From positions 62,001-126,000 of the forward strand of contig CP031588.1 of NCBI GenBank assembly GCA_003217735.2: a DNA stretch of 64,000 bases, given 5' to 3'. Positions 1-8,505 of this stretch are shown here, piece by piece. How positions within the stretch are numbered: position 1 is the first letter of the stretch; every line of letters begins with the position of its first letter. Both the position numbers and the translations under genes were made by a program. The notes under the pieces were generated by a model. The model had not been told where the DNA came from. It was given only the letters and a program-made list of their open reading frames with translations, and made no database searches. Source of the stretch: Marinibacterium anthonyi. GTDB lineage: Bacteria > Pseudomonadota > Alphaproteobacteria > Rhodobacterales > Rhodobacteraceae.

Positions 1-403
1 GACGGACGAGTTTCAGCGCGTCCCAGACGCGGGTCGCGATCTCGCCCCTGGACTTCTTGCGGATCTTCAACCCGTAGCCGACGTTTTCCGCCACGGTCAT
101 GTGCGGGAACAGTGCATAGGACTGGAACACCATCGCTGCATTGCGCTTTTCGGGCGGCAAGTGGGTGATGTCGCGATCGTGCAGGGTGATCGTCCCGCTG
201 TCAGGTTCGGAAAATCCCGCGATCATGCGCAGGATCGTGGTCTTGCCGCAGCCCGAAGGGCCCAGCAGCGCGAGGATCCCGCCGTCAGAGAGATCCAGCG
301 AAACCCCGCGCACGGCCATCGTGTCACCGAAGGATTTCACCAGATCCGAAATGCGCAAGGCGGTTGCCCGCTCTTGCGCGTTGGTGGTCGGAACAGAAGT
401 CAT
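1..403 (-). CDS. ABC transporter ATPase, PotA-like (partial, N-terminal part)
   Basis: The first 134 residues of an importer ATPase of the spermidine/putrescine/iron (PotA-like) subfamily; the rest lies beyond the left edge. Walker A GPSGCGKT is at about residues 48-55 and the Q-loop region FQSYALFPHMTV begins near residue 93. The protein would sit on the cytoplasmic face of the inner membrane and power uptake of the ligand bound by the neighbouring periplasmic protein. Its ATG (403-401) follows the stop of the binding-protein gene by 28 bases on the same strand, so the two probably form one leftward operon with permease genes expected outside the window. The substrate cannot be deduced from this part. 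The family call is firm; the subfamily call is less so. Confidence 0.9.
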   Translation of the reverse strand, partial: MTSVPTTNAQERATALRISDLVKSFGDTMAVRGVSLDLSDGGILALLGPSGCGKTTILRMIAGFSEPDSGTITLHDRDITHLPPEKRNAAMVFQSYALFPHMTVAENVGYGLKIRKKSRGEIATRVWDALKLVR

Positions 404-431
404 GTCCAAAAGGATGGGTCCTTGATCGGGC

Positions 432-1448
432 TTATTGGGACACGGTCATCAGGAACTTTTCGTTCCAGCTGTCGTAGTTGGCATTCACCTTGTCCTCGTC
501 GTAGGTGATCGTGTCCTCGGGTTTCGGATACTGACCCGCCAGTTCCGCCGGAACCGCCGCGGTCGCGTTCACCGGCATGTTCTGGTTCTTTTCGGCAATG
601 ATCTGCTGCGACGACTGGCTGGTCATGAAGTCGATGAATTGCGCCGCCATGTCTTCCTTGCCGTTTTTCACGATGGTCATGACATCATACATCATGGCCG
701 CCGGCTTCGGCGAAATCATGGTCACGTCCACGCCTTCGTTGCGCACGGTCTTGGCGCCCGACGGAGGGGAAACCAGTACCTTCACTTCGCCGTTGGCCAG
801 CGCCTGGCGGGCCTGCGCGTCGGAGGTGTACCAGAAGGCCACGTTCGGTTCGAGTTCCTTGAGCTTCTCGATGCCGGGGTCGACATCGTCAATCGATCCG
901 CCGGCAAGTTCGGAAGCGATCAGCACGATGCGGCCTTGATAGGTCGAAGGCGCGGGAATGGCGAGCGCGTTGCTGAACTCGGGTTTCCAGAGATCCTCCC
1001 AGGAGGTGATTTCACCCTCTACCAGGTCGGGGCGATAGACGATCCCCAGCGGGTAGGCATAGGCCGCGACCCATCCTTCATTGTAGGACCCGTCAACCAA
1101 TTCGGATGCGTGGCTGAGTTTGTCGACCGGGATCTTCGCAAAGAGGCCATCGTCCTTCACGGCGCGGTTGGCGACGGAAGAGGTGGTGAACCACACATCG
1201 ACACCAGGGTTGGCGCGCTGTGCCTGCAGCTTTGCCAAGGATTCACCGGAATTGGACTGTGCAATCATCTGCACGTCAATGCCGGTTTCCTCGGTGAACT
1301 GCTCGGCGATCTGTTCCACGGCCAGTTGCCAGGTGGTGCCCCAGATCATGACGGTGATGCTTTTGTCCTGGGCAAGGGCGGGCGCGGCGGCCAGTCCCAG
1401 GGCGGCGGATGCGGCCAAAAGCGCGCGGCGGGAGAGGGAGAAGGTCAA
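432..1448 (-). CDS. ABC transporter periplasmic substrate-binding protein, PotD-like (family 1)
   Basis: 338 residues, the usual size for a PotD/FbpA-type binding protein. The N-terminus carries SRRALLAASAALGL followed by PALAQ, a signal peptide with a twin-arginine-like start and an Ala-x-Ala cleavage site near residue 26. The mature part begins DKSITVMIWGTTW and contains the typical GIVYRPDLV and SWEDLWKPEF stretches in which the lobes close around the ligand. It is the first gene of a leftward unit followed 28 bases later by a PotA-like ATPase. The ligand (polyamine, amino-acid derivative or metal chelate) cannot be fixed. A dyad about 107 bases upstream (1555-1573) may be an operator. Confidence 0.88.
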   Translation of the reverse strand: MTFSLSRRALLAASAALGLAAAPALAQDKSITVMIWGTTWQLAVEQIAEQFTEETGIDVQMIAQSNSGESLAKLQAQRANPGVDVWFTTSSVANRAVKDDGLFAKIPVDKLSHASELVDGSYNEGWVAAYAYPLGIVYRPDLVEGEITSWEDLWKPEFSNALAIPAPSTYQGRIVLIASELAGGSIDDVDPGIEKLKELEPNVAFWYTSDAQARQALANGEVKVLVSPPSGAKTVRNEGVDVTMISPKPAAMMYDVMTIVKNGKEDMAAQFIDFMTSQSSQQIIAEKNQNMPVNATAAVPAELAGQYPKPEDTITYDEDKVNANYDSWNEKFLMTVSQ

Positions 1449-1554
1449 GTGAGGCTCCGTGTTTCAGAATACTGCATGCAGAACGCAGAGCGAGTCATTG
1501 CCTGTCAACCAGATGCTGCGATCTGGATCTGCGCGGCCCGCCGAATTTGGAGTT

Positions 1555-1573
1555 ATTGGTGAAACTGACCAAT
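1555..1573. promoter_or_regulatory. Inverted repeat ATTGGT-N7-ACCAAT upstream of the binding-protein gene
   Basis: Six-base arms ATTGGT (1555-1560) and ACCAAT (1568-1573) are separated by seven bases. The site lies about 107 bases upstream of the binding-protein start at 1448. A shorter palindrome, CTGCATGCAG, is at 1472-1481, much closer to the start. Either could be an operator; no cognate regulator is visible in the window. The rest of 1574-1712 holds no gene I recognise. Confidence 0.3.
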
Positions 1574-1653
1574 TCTTAGGCTTGGGACTTTGGCAATGCG
1601 GTGATCCGTCAGTCGCGGCCCAGGACTGTCGCTTCGCCGACGGTAGCCGCTTC

Positions 1654-1877
1654 GGGCTCTGTTGGGGCAACCTGGCTCGCGGTGAGGCTGGGGACGCGGA
1701 TAGCGTCCCCGGATGACGAAACGCGACCCGTTCAAATACTTCAAGACCAGCCTGGAGATCATCCGATTGGCGGTCATGATGCACATCCGCTTCTCGTTGT
1801 TGCTGCCAAATGTCGAACATCTGCTGCATGAATGCGGCTTCGACATCAGCCACGAGACAGTAAGTCTCTGTTCTTAG
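1654..1877 (+). mobile_element. IS6-family insertion sequence remnant (5' part of transposase)
   Basis: An ATG at 1713 opens a 54-codon frame ending at TAG 1875-1877. Its protein begins MTKRDPFKYFKTSLEIIRL and continues with NVEHLLHECGFDISHETV, the conserved N-terminus of IS6/IS26-type transposases (normally about 230 residues). Similarity stops right after SHETV, so everything including the DDE catalytic domain is gone. GGGCTCTGTTGGGGCAAC at 1654-1671 resembles the GGCTCTGTTGCAAA-type ends of the family and may be the surviving left inverted repeat. A perfect 8-bp hairpin (1690-1710) lies between the putative end and the start codon. The element cannot move by itself. Confidence 0.75.
1690..1710. 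repeat. Perfect hairpin GGGGACGC-N5-GCGTCCCC before the transposase stub
   Basis: Arms at 1690-1697 and 1703-1710 pair perfectly around GGATA. No T-run follows, so it is not a standard terminator. It sits two bases before the IS6 transposase start and could sequester its ribosome-binding region in read-through transcripts, as insertion elements often do. Confidence 0.5.
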
Positions 1878-1907
1878 AGGGTCTTACCCGGTGGCCGGGC
1901 GGCGTGA

Positions 1908-2280
1908 CCTGAAGAAGAAGAGCCTGTGGCCGCCGGAGCGGTGGTTCACCTGCATTCGATCCATTCGGTCGCCCTGTCGATGCTGCCCGAAACCGATGCC
2001 GACAATGTCCTGCCACCTCTGACGCCCTATTCCGTGATGGGGCTGGGCAAGGTCAAGCTGCAGCCCTACGTCGCACCCGGCGATCCGGAAATGGGGGAGG
2101 CGGTCCGCGGTCCTGCTGGCCAATCACGGGTCGGTGGTGGCGGGCAAGGATCTTGAAGCCGCAGTCTACGTGATCGAAGAGCTGGAAGAGACCGCCCGCC
2201 TGGCGTTGCTGACGCGCAACTGCAACCCGAACATGCTGAATGCTGAGCAGATCTGGAACCTCGTGGTTCGCTTCAGTCTG
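1908..2280 (+). pseudogene. Class II aldolase pseudogene (OtnC-like 3-oxo-tetronate 4-phosphate decarboxylase)
   Basis: Two pieces in different frames match one family. The first (1908 to about 2100) reads GAVVHLHSIHSVALSMLPET and then LPPLTPYSVMGLGKVKLQPY and ends PGDPEMGEAVR; it holds the metal-binding HLHS region of class II aldolases. The second, in the next frame from about 2110, reads VLLANHGSVVAGKD then IEELEETARLALLTR, including the conserved ANHG. The N-terminal third is missing, some ten residues are lost at the frame change, and the tail runs on to a stop at 2385 without similarity. The gene is dead. It abuts the IS6 stub, which suggests that IS-associated rearrangement truncated it. 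Positions 2281-2489 hold nothing I recognise. Confidence 0.75.
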
Positions 2281-2489
2281 GACTGGGAACGGATAGGGCC
2301 GACCCGACCGGAGCGCCGCCAAAATGCGGGGCCGCTCGCTGGTAGAGATCTCGGTCGCCATCAGTCCGGTCTTGTCACTGAGTGATGGCGGCGGAACCAG
2401 TGGCCGTGTGTCCCGCAGCCATGTTTGTGTGGATCACCGCAGCGGCGCAGGTTGGCGCGCGCCAATTCCTGCGCCGCTCGGTGGCAATC

Positions 2490-3500
2490 TCAGATCTGGC
2501 GTCCTTCCACCGGATGGTGCGGATCGACCGGTCCGAGGCTGGACCCCTTGCCGGGCGATACCAGGGTGTCGAGGAATGCCTCATCCTCGGCGGAATAGGC
2601 GCAATCGAGCGCGGCCAGACCGTCTTGCCACTGGGCCATCGTGCGCGGCCCGACCAGAGTGCTGGTCACGTAGCGATTGCGCATGACCCACGCCTGGGCC
2701 AGATGCGCGGGGCTGCGGCCCGTTTCTTCGGCATAGCCGGCCAGTTTGGCCGCGATTTCAAGGCTTTCCGGCCGCCATTCCGCCTCAAGCATGCGCGGAT
2801 CGGCACGCCCGGCGCGGCTGGCCGGATCGACCTCTGCCCCGGGGCGATACTTGCCCGTCAGGATGCCACGGGCCAGGGGGCTGTAACATACTGTTCCAAC
2901 TCCGAAATGACGGGCCGCGGGCAGGATCTCTACCTCGACCTCGCGGTTGACGAGGTTGTAGAGTGGCTGATTTGCCACCGGTGGGACGATCCCGGCATCG
3001 CGCGCCAGGCGCACGGTTTCGGCCAAGCGCCAGGCCTTGAAATTGGACACCGCAAAATAGCCGATCTTGCCCTCGCGGATCAGGTCGGCGAAGGCCAGCA
3101 CCATTTCCTCGAGCGGCGCATCGAAATCCGCCTTGTGCATGTAGACGATGTCGATGAAATCCGTCCCCAGCCGCCGGAGCGAACCGTGCACCGCTTCGCG
3201 GATCCACTTGCGCGACATGCCCGCCTGGTTGGGGCCGCTGCCCATGGGATTGCCGCATTTGGTCGCCAGCACCCAGTGATCACGGTCCCCGGCGATGGCG
3301 CGACCGACCACGGCTTCGCTTTCGCCGTCATTGTACATGTCGGCGGTGTCGATGAAGTTCACGCCCGCGTCCCGCGCGGCATGGATGATGCGGGCGGAGG
3401 TTGGCTCGTCGGTGGCTCCGCCGAACATCATCGTGCCCAGGCAGAGCGGCGACACCTTCAGGCCGCTGGACCCCAGATACCTGTATTCCATGGATGTCAC
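2490..3500 (-). CDS. Aldo/keto reductase
   Basis: 336 residues, a complete (beta/alpha)8 NAD(P)H-dependent carbonyl reductase. The catalytic tetrad is present: Asp51 and Tyr56 in DTADMYNDG, Lys81 in ATKCG, His122 in YMHKAD. The C-terminal cofactor region reads VTSTLVGPRTMAQ. It is the last gene of a leftward run, three bases after the RidA gene, so it is probably co-transcribed with the BMP-type importer and the Rut-like genes and would reduce an aldehyde or ketone from that pathway. In the E. coli rut pathway the aldehyde product is reduced by an unrelated reductase (RutE/YdfG), so a comparable role here is possible but inferred. An alternative start at the fourth codon (MEYRYLG) is also plausible. 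Confidence 0.9.
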   Translation of the reverse strand: MTSMEYRYLGSSGLKVSPLCLGTMMFGGATDEPTSARIIHAARDAGVNFIDTADMYNDGESEAVVGRAIAGDRDHWVLATKCGNPMGSGPNQAGMSRKWIREAVHGSLRRLGTDFIDIVYMHKADFDAPLEEMVLAFADLIREGKIGYFAVSNFKAWRLAETVRLARDAGIVPPVANQPLYNLVNREVEVEILPAARHFGVGTVCYSPLARGILTGKYRPGAEVDPASRAGRADPRMLEAEWRPESLEIAAKLAGYAEETGRSPAHLAQAWVMRNRYVTSTLVGPRTMAQWQDGLAALDCAYSAEDEAFLDTLVSPGKGSSLGPVDPHHPVEGRQI

Positions 3501-3502
3501 TT

Positions 3503-3904
3503 TCAGGCCGGGATGACCGCGGTGGCGGCAATCTCGACAAGGAATTCCTCGCGCACCATGTCGGCCTTGAGGCAGAAGCGGGCGGGCAGGAGATCGGGGA
3601 AGTAGGTGACGTAGATCTCGTTGAAGGCGTGGTAGTCGTCCATGGTCTTGAGGAAGATCTGATTGAAGGTCACGTCCTGCATGCCGCTGCCTGCGGCCTC
3701 CAGCACGACCTTGATGCTGTCAAGCACGCGACGGGTCTGGACCTCGATGTCGCCGACGCCGACGAGGCTGCCGTCAGCGGGATCGGTGGACAGCATGCCC
3801 GCGACGTAGACGTGCTGGCCGGACTTGATGCCCCAGTTCAGGTGGTTGAGGCCGGTGGCCGTCTTGCCGATCACCCAGCCTTCGGGGTTGATTGCCTGGT
3901 TCAT
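3503..3904 (-). CDS. RidA/YjgF/Rut C-type family protein (second copy)
   Basis: 133 residues, the usual RidA length. Typical features are HVYVAGMLSTDP near residue 30, the TRRVLDSIKVVLEAAG helix, and the C-terminal pocket strand ARFCLKADMVREEFLVEIAATA that carries the acidic residue binding substrate or water. Members deaminate reactive enamines/imines or aminoacrylates; RutC belongs here. It lies between the BMP-importer permease and the aldo/keto reductase in one leftward operon that already has another RidA (8506-8904). In place of the canonical Arg of the IPGRAA... type core it has PARFC, so the deaminase activity of true RidA cannot be assumed. Confidence 0.9.
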   Translation of the reverse strand: MNQAINPEGWVIGKTATGLNHLNWGIKSGQHVYVAGMLSTDPADGSLVGVGDIEVQTRRVLDSIKVVLEAAGSGMQDVTFNQIFLKTMDDYHAFNEIYVTYFPDLLPARFCLKADMVREEFLVEIAATAVIPA

Positions 3905-3932
3905 GTCGTTCTCCTTTGGTGTCTTGAGGAAA

Positions 3933-4874
3933 TCACTGCGCGGAGCCGCGCAGGAAAGGTTTGCCGAGATCTCCCGGCGCGGTGCCCGCGCGGCCCATCA
4001 CCACCCAGGCGATCAGTGCCACGACGAAGGGGGCCGCCATCAGCAGGGGCGTCGGTATGCCAAGCCCGAAGTACTGGCCCTGGAACTGCAGCGCTTCCAT
4101 CAGGCCCAGGACAAAGCCGACAAGCAGCACGCCCAGGGGACGCCAGCGCGCAAAGATCGCGATGGCGATGGCAAGGTAGCCCCGGCCCGCGGTCATGTTG
4201 TCCACGAACGTGCCACCCGAGGCGACGATGCAGAGATAGGCGCCGCCCAGTCCCGCCATCAATCCGGTGACGGCCGCCGCCCAGAAACGGACCTGCAATA
4301 CCGGCACGCCGGCGCTGTCGGCGGCGGCCGCGCTTTCGCCGGTGGCGCGCAGAACCAGTCCGATCCGCGTGAAGCGCAGGAGCCACCAGAACAGGACCGC
4401 GACAAGGACCGTCAGATAGAACACGGGACTTTGCAGGAAGAAGGCGCGCCCCAGAACGGGAATGTCCGCCAATCCCGGTATCTCCATCCGGGTGACCGGG
4501 CGCAGGGACGGCAGCGGGCCACCGTCGACAAGCGCAAGCTGCCGGATCAGGGAACTGACCCCGAGTGCCGCGAGGTTGAAGCCGATGCCCATGACGATTT
4601 GATTGGCGCGCGCCAGGACCGTTCCCAGGGCCAGGACCATGGCCGCCACCAGCCCGCCGGCGGCACCGATCGCCAGCGCGCCAACCGGAGACCCGGTCCG
4701 CGCCAGTCCTACGGCCGAGGCGACCGCGCCGAACAGCATGATCCCTTCCAGCCCGATGGTGAAGACGCCGGCGCGTTCGGACAGCGTTTCGCCCAGGGCG
4801 GCCAGGACCACCGGCACGGCAAGCCGCACGCCGGCTGCCAGAAACAGGGCGACCGTTATTGCGTCGAATTCCAT
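3933..4874 (-). CDS. ABC transporter permease, BMP/simple-sugar type (second permease)
   Basis: 313 residues from ATG at 4874 (MEFDAITVALFLAAG). This start is preferred because it overlaps the end of the upstream permease by 19 bases, and because the longer open frame beyond it has no similarity. It is a hydrophobic protein of the BPD_transp_2 type (as in YufQ/NupQ), with the conserved GETLSERAGVFTIGLEGIML near the N-terminus and several membrane spans to the C-terminus. It pairs with the permease at 4856-5914 to form the membrane channel of an importer whose binding protein is BMP-type. Such systems carry nucleosides, riboflavin or related heterocycles. Confidence 0.9.
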   Translation of the reverse strand: MEFDAITVALFLAAGVRLAVPVVLAALGETLSERAGVFTIGLEGIMLFGAVASAVGLARTGSPVGALAIGAAGGLVAAMVLALGTVLARANQIVMGIGFNLAALGVSSLIRQLALVDGGPLPSLRPVTRMEIPGLADIPVLGRAFFLQSPVFYLTVLVAVLFWWLLRFTRIGLVLRATGESAAAADSAGVPVLQVRFWAAAVTGLMAGLGGAYLCIVASGGTFVDNMTAGRGYLAIAIAIFARWRPLGVLLVGFVLGLMEALQFQGQYFGLGIPTPLLMAAPFVVALIAWVVMGRAGTAPGDLGKPFLRGSAQ

Positions 4875-5914
4875 ACCGGCCTCCCCTTCAGAAGATAGAT
4901 GCCACTGACCACGGCGAGGATCACGATCGGCAGGCCGCTCAGGATCTCGGCAAGGGCAGCAGGGATCGACAGGGTGCTTTGCAGCGCCAGCGCGGCGCTG
5001 TTGATCGCGCCGAAATAGAGGGACACGAGCACGGATCCCAGCGGATCGAGCCCGGCAAGAAAGGCGACCGCCAGGCCTTCGAAGCCGAGACCGGAGGAGA
5101 AGCCGTCGATCAGCCGGTACTGCACGCCCATCACTTCGAACGCGCCGGCCAGCCCGCCGATGGCGCCCGAGATTGCCATGGACGACAGGATCATCCGGCC
5201 CGCCGGCTGACCCTGAAGCCGCACGAAGCGGGGGCTTTGGCCGCTGGCCCGCAGCCGCAGCCCGAAAGCCGTATGCCGCAGCACGAACCAGGTTGCCACC
5301 GCGATCGCCAGCGCCAGAACAACGCCGAGATGCAGGCGTGTTCCCGGCAGAAGAACCGGCAGGATGCCCCCGTCCGGCAACTGTGCGGACATGTTGAAGT
5401 TCGAGCCTTCGGGCCGCATCGGACCCTGCACCAGGTACTTCAGGACGTAGATGGCGATGAAGTTCATAAGCAGGGTCGAGATGATCTCGTCCGCTCCGCG
5501 CCAAAGCTTGAGCAATGCCGGAACGAGCGCCCAGATCGCGCCGCACAGGGCGCCCGAAAGGATCGCCAGCGGCATGAGGGCCGGACCTATATCCCCGAAG
5601 GCGAGGAACGGCAGCATCGCCCCGATCGCGCCCATCTGAAGCTGACCTTCGCCGCCGAGGTTGAACATGCCGCCCCTGATGGCGACCAGCGCGCCAAGCG
5701 CAACCAGAAGCCGGGGCGTCATGAACACCAGCGTGTCGGCCAGTGCCCGCGCGTCGCCGAACGCGCCGTCGAGCGCGACGGGCAGCGCCCGGGACAGGCT
5801 TACGCCGAGGAGCGCGATGATCGCCAGTCCAAGCAGGAGCGATCCGGCGAAGGCGCCAAGCGTGATCTTGACCGCGGGGGGGATAGCAATCCGGGTCACG
5901 GGCGCCGCAGCCAT
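4856..5914 (-). CDS. ABC transporter permease, BMP/simple-sugar type (first permease)
   Basis: 352 residues from ATG 5914. There is a hydrophobic span at about residues 15-40, then the family hallmark VAIRGGMFNLGGEGQLQMGA near residue 80, then further spans. It resembles YufP/NupP permeases of nucleoside importers. It lies 30 bases after the ATPase gene and overlaps the next permease, so translation of the pair is likely coupled. Together with 3933-4874, 5945-7450 and 7456-8421 it makes a complete importer. The position inside a Rut-like gene set suggests a pyrimidine or other N-heterocycle as cargo; this is inference. Confidence 0.9.
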   Translation of the reverse strand: MAAAPVTRIAIPPAVKITLGAFAGSLLLGLAIIALLGVSLSRALPVALDGAFGDARALADTLVFMTPRLLVALGALVAIRGGMFNLGGEGQLQMGAIGAMLPFLAFGDIGPALMPLAILSGALCGAIWALVPALLKLWRGADEIISTLLMNFIAIYVLKYLVQGPMRPEGSNFNMSAQLPDGGILPVLLPGTRLHLGVVLALAIAVATWFVLRHTAFGLRLRASGQSPRFVRLQGQPAGRMILSSMAISGAIGGLAGAFEVMGVQYRLIDGFSSGLGFEGLAVAFLAGLDPLGSVLVSLYFGAINSAALALQSTLSIPAALAEILSGLPIVILAVVSGIYLLKGRPVWNSTQ

Positions 5915-5944
5915 TCGGTTGCGGACAATACCGGGTTCACGGGG

Positions 5945-7450
5945 TCAGACATGGGCGGCCTCCTTGTGGTTGCGTGTCATGAGCGGGCCGATCCGATCGA
6001 CTGTCATCTCCGGACCGCGCAGCTCTCCGGTCATTCGCCCGGCATTCAGCACCACGACGCGGTCCGAAATGCGGATCAACTCTTCGATGTTGGACGAGAT
6101 CACCACCACGGTCGTGCCCGCGTCGGCGGCCTCGGCGAGGCGATGCAGAACCGCCTCGGCGGCGGCGACATCAAGGCCGCGGGTCGGCTGATAGGCCACC
6201 AGAACCGCCGCATCTTCGGCCAGTGCGCGGGCCAGCACGATTTTCTGCTGATTGCCCCCCGACAAGGACCGCGCCGACGCGCCGGCGGACTGGGTCCGGA
6301 TGTCAGCGGCTGCGATCATGGTCTCGGCGGTCGCGGCGATGCGGCCGTGATCCAGCAGACCATGCCGGGTCAGCGTGCCATCCATGATCCGCCCGTAAAG
6401 CAGGTTGTGCGCGACCGGGAGATCCAGCGACAGCCCCTCGTGATGGCGGTCCTGTGGCACCAGCGCCACGGCGTCGTCCGGCAGCGAAAGCGTGCCCGCG
6501 TCCGGCCGGATTTGTCGTGAGAGCAGGTCGAAAATCTCGCTCTGGCCATTGCCCTCGACCCCCGCGATCCCCGTGACCTCCCCCGCGTTGAGGGTGAGCG
6601 TCAACTGGTCCAGTCCCGGCGCGCCATGCGAGGGTGCCACGCGCACCCCGTCGAACCTGACCCGTGCGGGCCCGGCCAAGCGCACGGCGCCGATGCGCGT
6701 GCCTGCCTCGATCCCACGCCCGACAATCCGTTCGACCAGAGCCGAGGACGTGGTTTCCGCGATCAGCCCGGTGCCATTGGTGCGCCCCCGCCGCAGGACC
6801 GTATAGCGATCCGCGTTGGCCATGACCTCGTCGACATTGTGGGTCACGACCGCGACGGCCGTGCCGCGATCGCGGATCCGGCGCAGCGTGTCATAAAGCG
6901 CGACAATCTCCGCCGGGGTCAGGATGGTGGACGGTTCGTCCAACAAAAGCACACGGCTGTCATTGACCAGCGCCTTCAGGATCTCGACCCTTTGCTGAAG
7001 CGCAAGCGGCAGCCGTCCGACCACCGCCTCGGGATCGAGGTCGATGCCGTAGCCCTGCATGAAGGCGCGCACGTCGCGGGCACGGCGGAACAGGGCGCGG
7101 CGCGACCGCCGCGCGACCAGCGCCAGGTTCTCGGCAACCGTGAAGGCGGTCACCAGCTTGAAATGCTGGTGCACCATGCCGATCCCGTTGGCGATCGCGT
7201 CCGCGGGGCGCAGGTGGCGCACCTCGCGGCCGTTCATCAGCACGCCGCCCTCGCTTGGTTCATGGACCCCGTAGAGAATGTTCATCAGGGTCGATTTGCC
7301 CGCGCCATTCTCGCCCAGAAGGGCGTGGATCTCGCCCGCCTGAAAGGCGAGCGAGACACGGTCGAGGGCCAGGAAGCCGTTCGGATAGCGCTTTGACACA
7401 TGGTCGAGCGTGATGGTCGCCGAACGGTCCGGAGAGAGGGCAGCGGCCAT
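5945..7450 (-). CDS. ABC transporter ATPase with two nucleotide-binding domains, sugar/nucleoside type
   Basis: 501 residues with tandem ATPase domains as in RbsA/NupO. The first domain has Walker A GENGAGKST near residue 45, MVHQHF Q-loop and LLLDEPSTILTP. The second has the degenerate Walker A GVEGNGQSE near residue 295 and the signature LSGGNQQK near residue 395. It is the motor of the BMP-type importer, six bases downstream of the binding-protein stop and on the same strand. In this family the second site is commonly impaired for hydrolysis, and the degenerate Walker A fits that. Confidence 0.93.
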   Translation of the reverse strand: MAAALSPDRSATITLDHVSKRYPNGFLALDRVSLAFQAGEIHALLGENGAGKSTLMNILYGVHEPSEGGVLMNGREVRHLRPADAIANGIGMVHQHFKLVTAFTVAENLALVARRSRRALFRRARDVRAFMQGYGIDLDPEAVVGRLPLALQQRVEILKALVNDSRVLLLDEPSTILTPAEIVALYDTLRRIRDRGTAVAVVTHNVDEVMANADRYTVLRRGRTNGTGLIAETTSSALVERIVGRGIEAGTRIGAVRLAGPARVRFDGVRVAPSHGAPGLDQLTLTLNAGEVTGIAGVEGNGQSEIFDLLSRQIRPDAGTLSLPDDAVALVPQDRHHEGLSLDLPVAHNLLYGRIMDGTLTRHGLLDHGRIAATAETMIAAADIRTQSAGASARSLSGGNQQKIVLARALAEDAAVLVAYQPTRGLDVAAAEAVLHRLAEAADAGTTVVVISSNIEELIRISDRVVVLNAGRMTGELRGPEMTVDRIGPLMTRNHKEAAHV

Positions 7451-7455
7451 GGCGC

Positions 7456-8421
7456 TTACTCTGCGTAGAGGTTGATCTTGCCGGCTTTCAGGTCTTCGAT
7501 GACCTGGAAAACGGTCTCTTCGACGGACGGATCGACATGGGCAAAGGGCCGGGCCAGCGTCCAGCCGTCGGAGGCGAGGTTTTCCGTCACGATGGTGTCC
7601 CCGAGTTCGCCGGCCGCATAGGCTTTGCCGATGTCGGCATAGGACTTGTCGAAATTCATGATCGTCGAGGTCATGACCGCGTTGGGATAGTCGGCCGACT
7701 GGTCGGCGTAGGAGCCAATGGTCAGCGCACCTTCCTCGTCCGCCGCCTGCTGGATGCCCGCGTCGGCGGTGTCTGCCGAGGGGATGACGAAGTCCGCGCC
7801 GCGGGCGATGATGCCGGTCGCGATTTCACGGGCGCGCGCGACATCGGTAAAGGATCCGACATAGGCGGTGTCGACCTGAACATCGGGGTTCACATAGACC
7901 GCACCTTTCTGGATGAACTCTATCGTGCGTTCGGCCGAGGGGATTTCTTCGCCGGCGATGACGGCGATGTGACCTGCCTTGCTGGCAGACGCCGCCAATG
8001 CGCCCAGGATGAAGCCATATTCATCCCAGTCCACGGACCATGCCGAGTAGTTGGCGATGCCGTCGGTCGACCCTTCGTAGGAGTAGAGAACGAATTGCGT
8101 GTCGGGAAAATCGGGCGCGACTTCCTTCATCGCGGCGGAATAGCCCGAAGAATGCGCGATGATCAGGTTCACCCCGTCGGACGCCAGCTGGCGCAGGGCG
8201 GCCGGGGCGGCTTCGTAAGAGGTGTGTTCCAGGTAGCTGGCCTGAAGCCCCTGTTCCTTTGCCATGGCGGCAAAACCGGCGTAGCCGGCCGGATCCCAGG
8301 CACCTTGGGTCACCGTCTGGGTGAAAAGCCCCGCGGTCCGCGCACCGTCCTGTGCAAGTGCCGCTCCGGAGGAGAGGGCAAGCGCCGCCGCGGCGGCAAT
8401 CGGTAGAAATCGAGAATTCAT
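7456..8421 (-). CDS. BMP-family periplasmic binding protein (PnrA/NupN-like)
   Basis: 321 residues. The signal peptide MNSRFLPIAAAAALALSSGA ends AALAQ near residue 24. The mature protein has the BMP hallmarks: LIIAHSSGYSAAMKEVAPDFPDTQFVLYS, an EYGFILGALAASASKAG segment, and the ADFVIPSADTADAGIQQAA region lining the ligand site. Known ligands of this family are purine and pyrimidine nucleosides and riboflavin. It heads the four importer genes and follows the RidA gene by 84 bases. With RutA/RutC/RutD-like genes just upstream in the same direction, a pyrimidine-like ligand is likely but unproven. Confidence 0.92.
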   Translation of the reverse strand: MNSRFLPIAAAAALALSSGAALAQDGARTAGLFTQTVTQGAWDPAGYAGFAAMAKEQGLQASYLEHTSYEAAPAALRQLASDGVNLIIAHSSGYSAAMKEVAPDFPDTQFVLYSYEGSTDGIANYSAWSVDWDEYGFILGALAASASKAGHIAVIAGEEIPSAERTIEFIQKGAVYVNPDVQVDTAYVGSFTDVARAREIATGIIARGADFVIPSADTADAGIQQAADEEGALTIGSYADQSADYPNAVMTSTIMNFDKSYADIGKAYAAGELGDTIVTENLASDGWTLARPFAHVDPSVEETVFQVIEDLKAGKINLYAE

Positions 8422-8505
8422 CGGGCAAGTCTCCCTGTTGCGACGCGCATCGCGCGGCCGCTTGTTTCGGTTTGTCGTCTTGCAGTCGAAGGCAAGCCCG
8501 GCGCC

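Noticed and set aside
1690-1710. Terminator at the perfect GGGGACGC hairpin
   Set aside because: No T-run on either side, and it sits two bases before the IS6 transposase start.
2382-3605. Plus-strand frame over the aldo/keto reductase and RidA genes
   Set aside because: Antisense shadow; only the minus-strand products have catalytic residues.
4859-6520. 553-codon plus-strand frame over the BMP-type permease and ATPase
   Set aside because: No start signal or domain, and it spans a boundary between two genes that have full family motifs.
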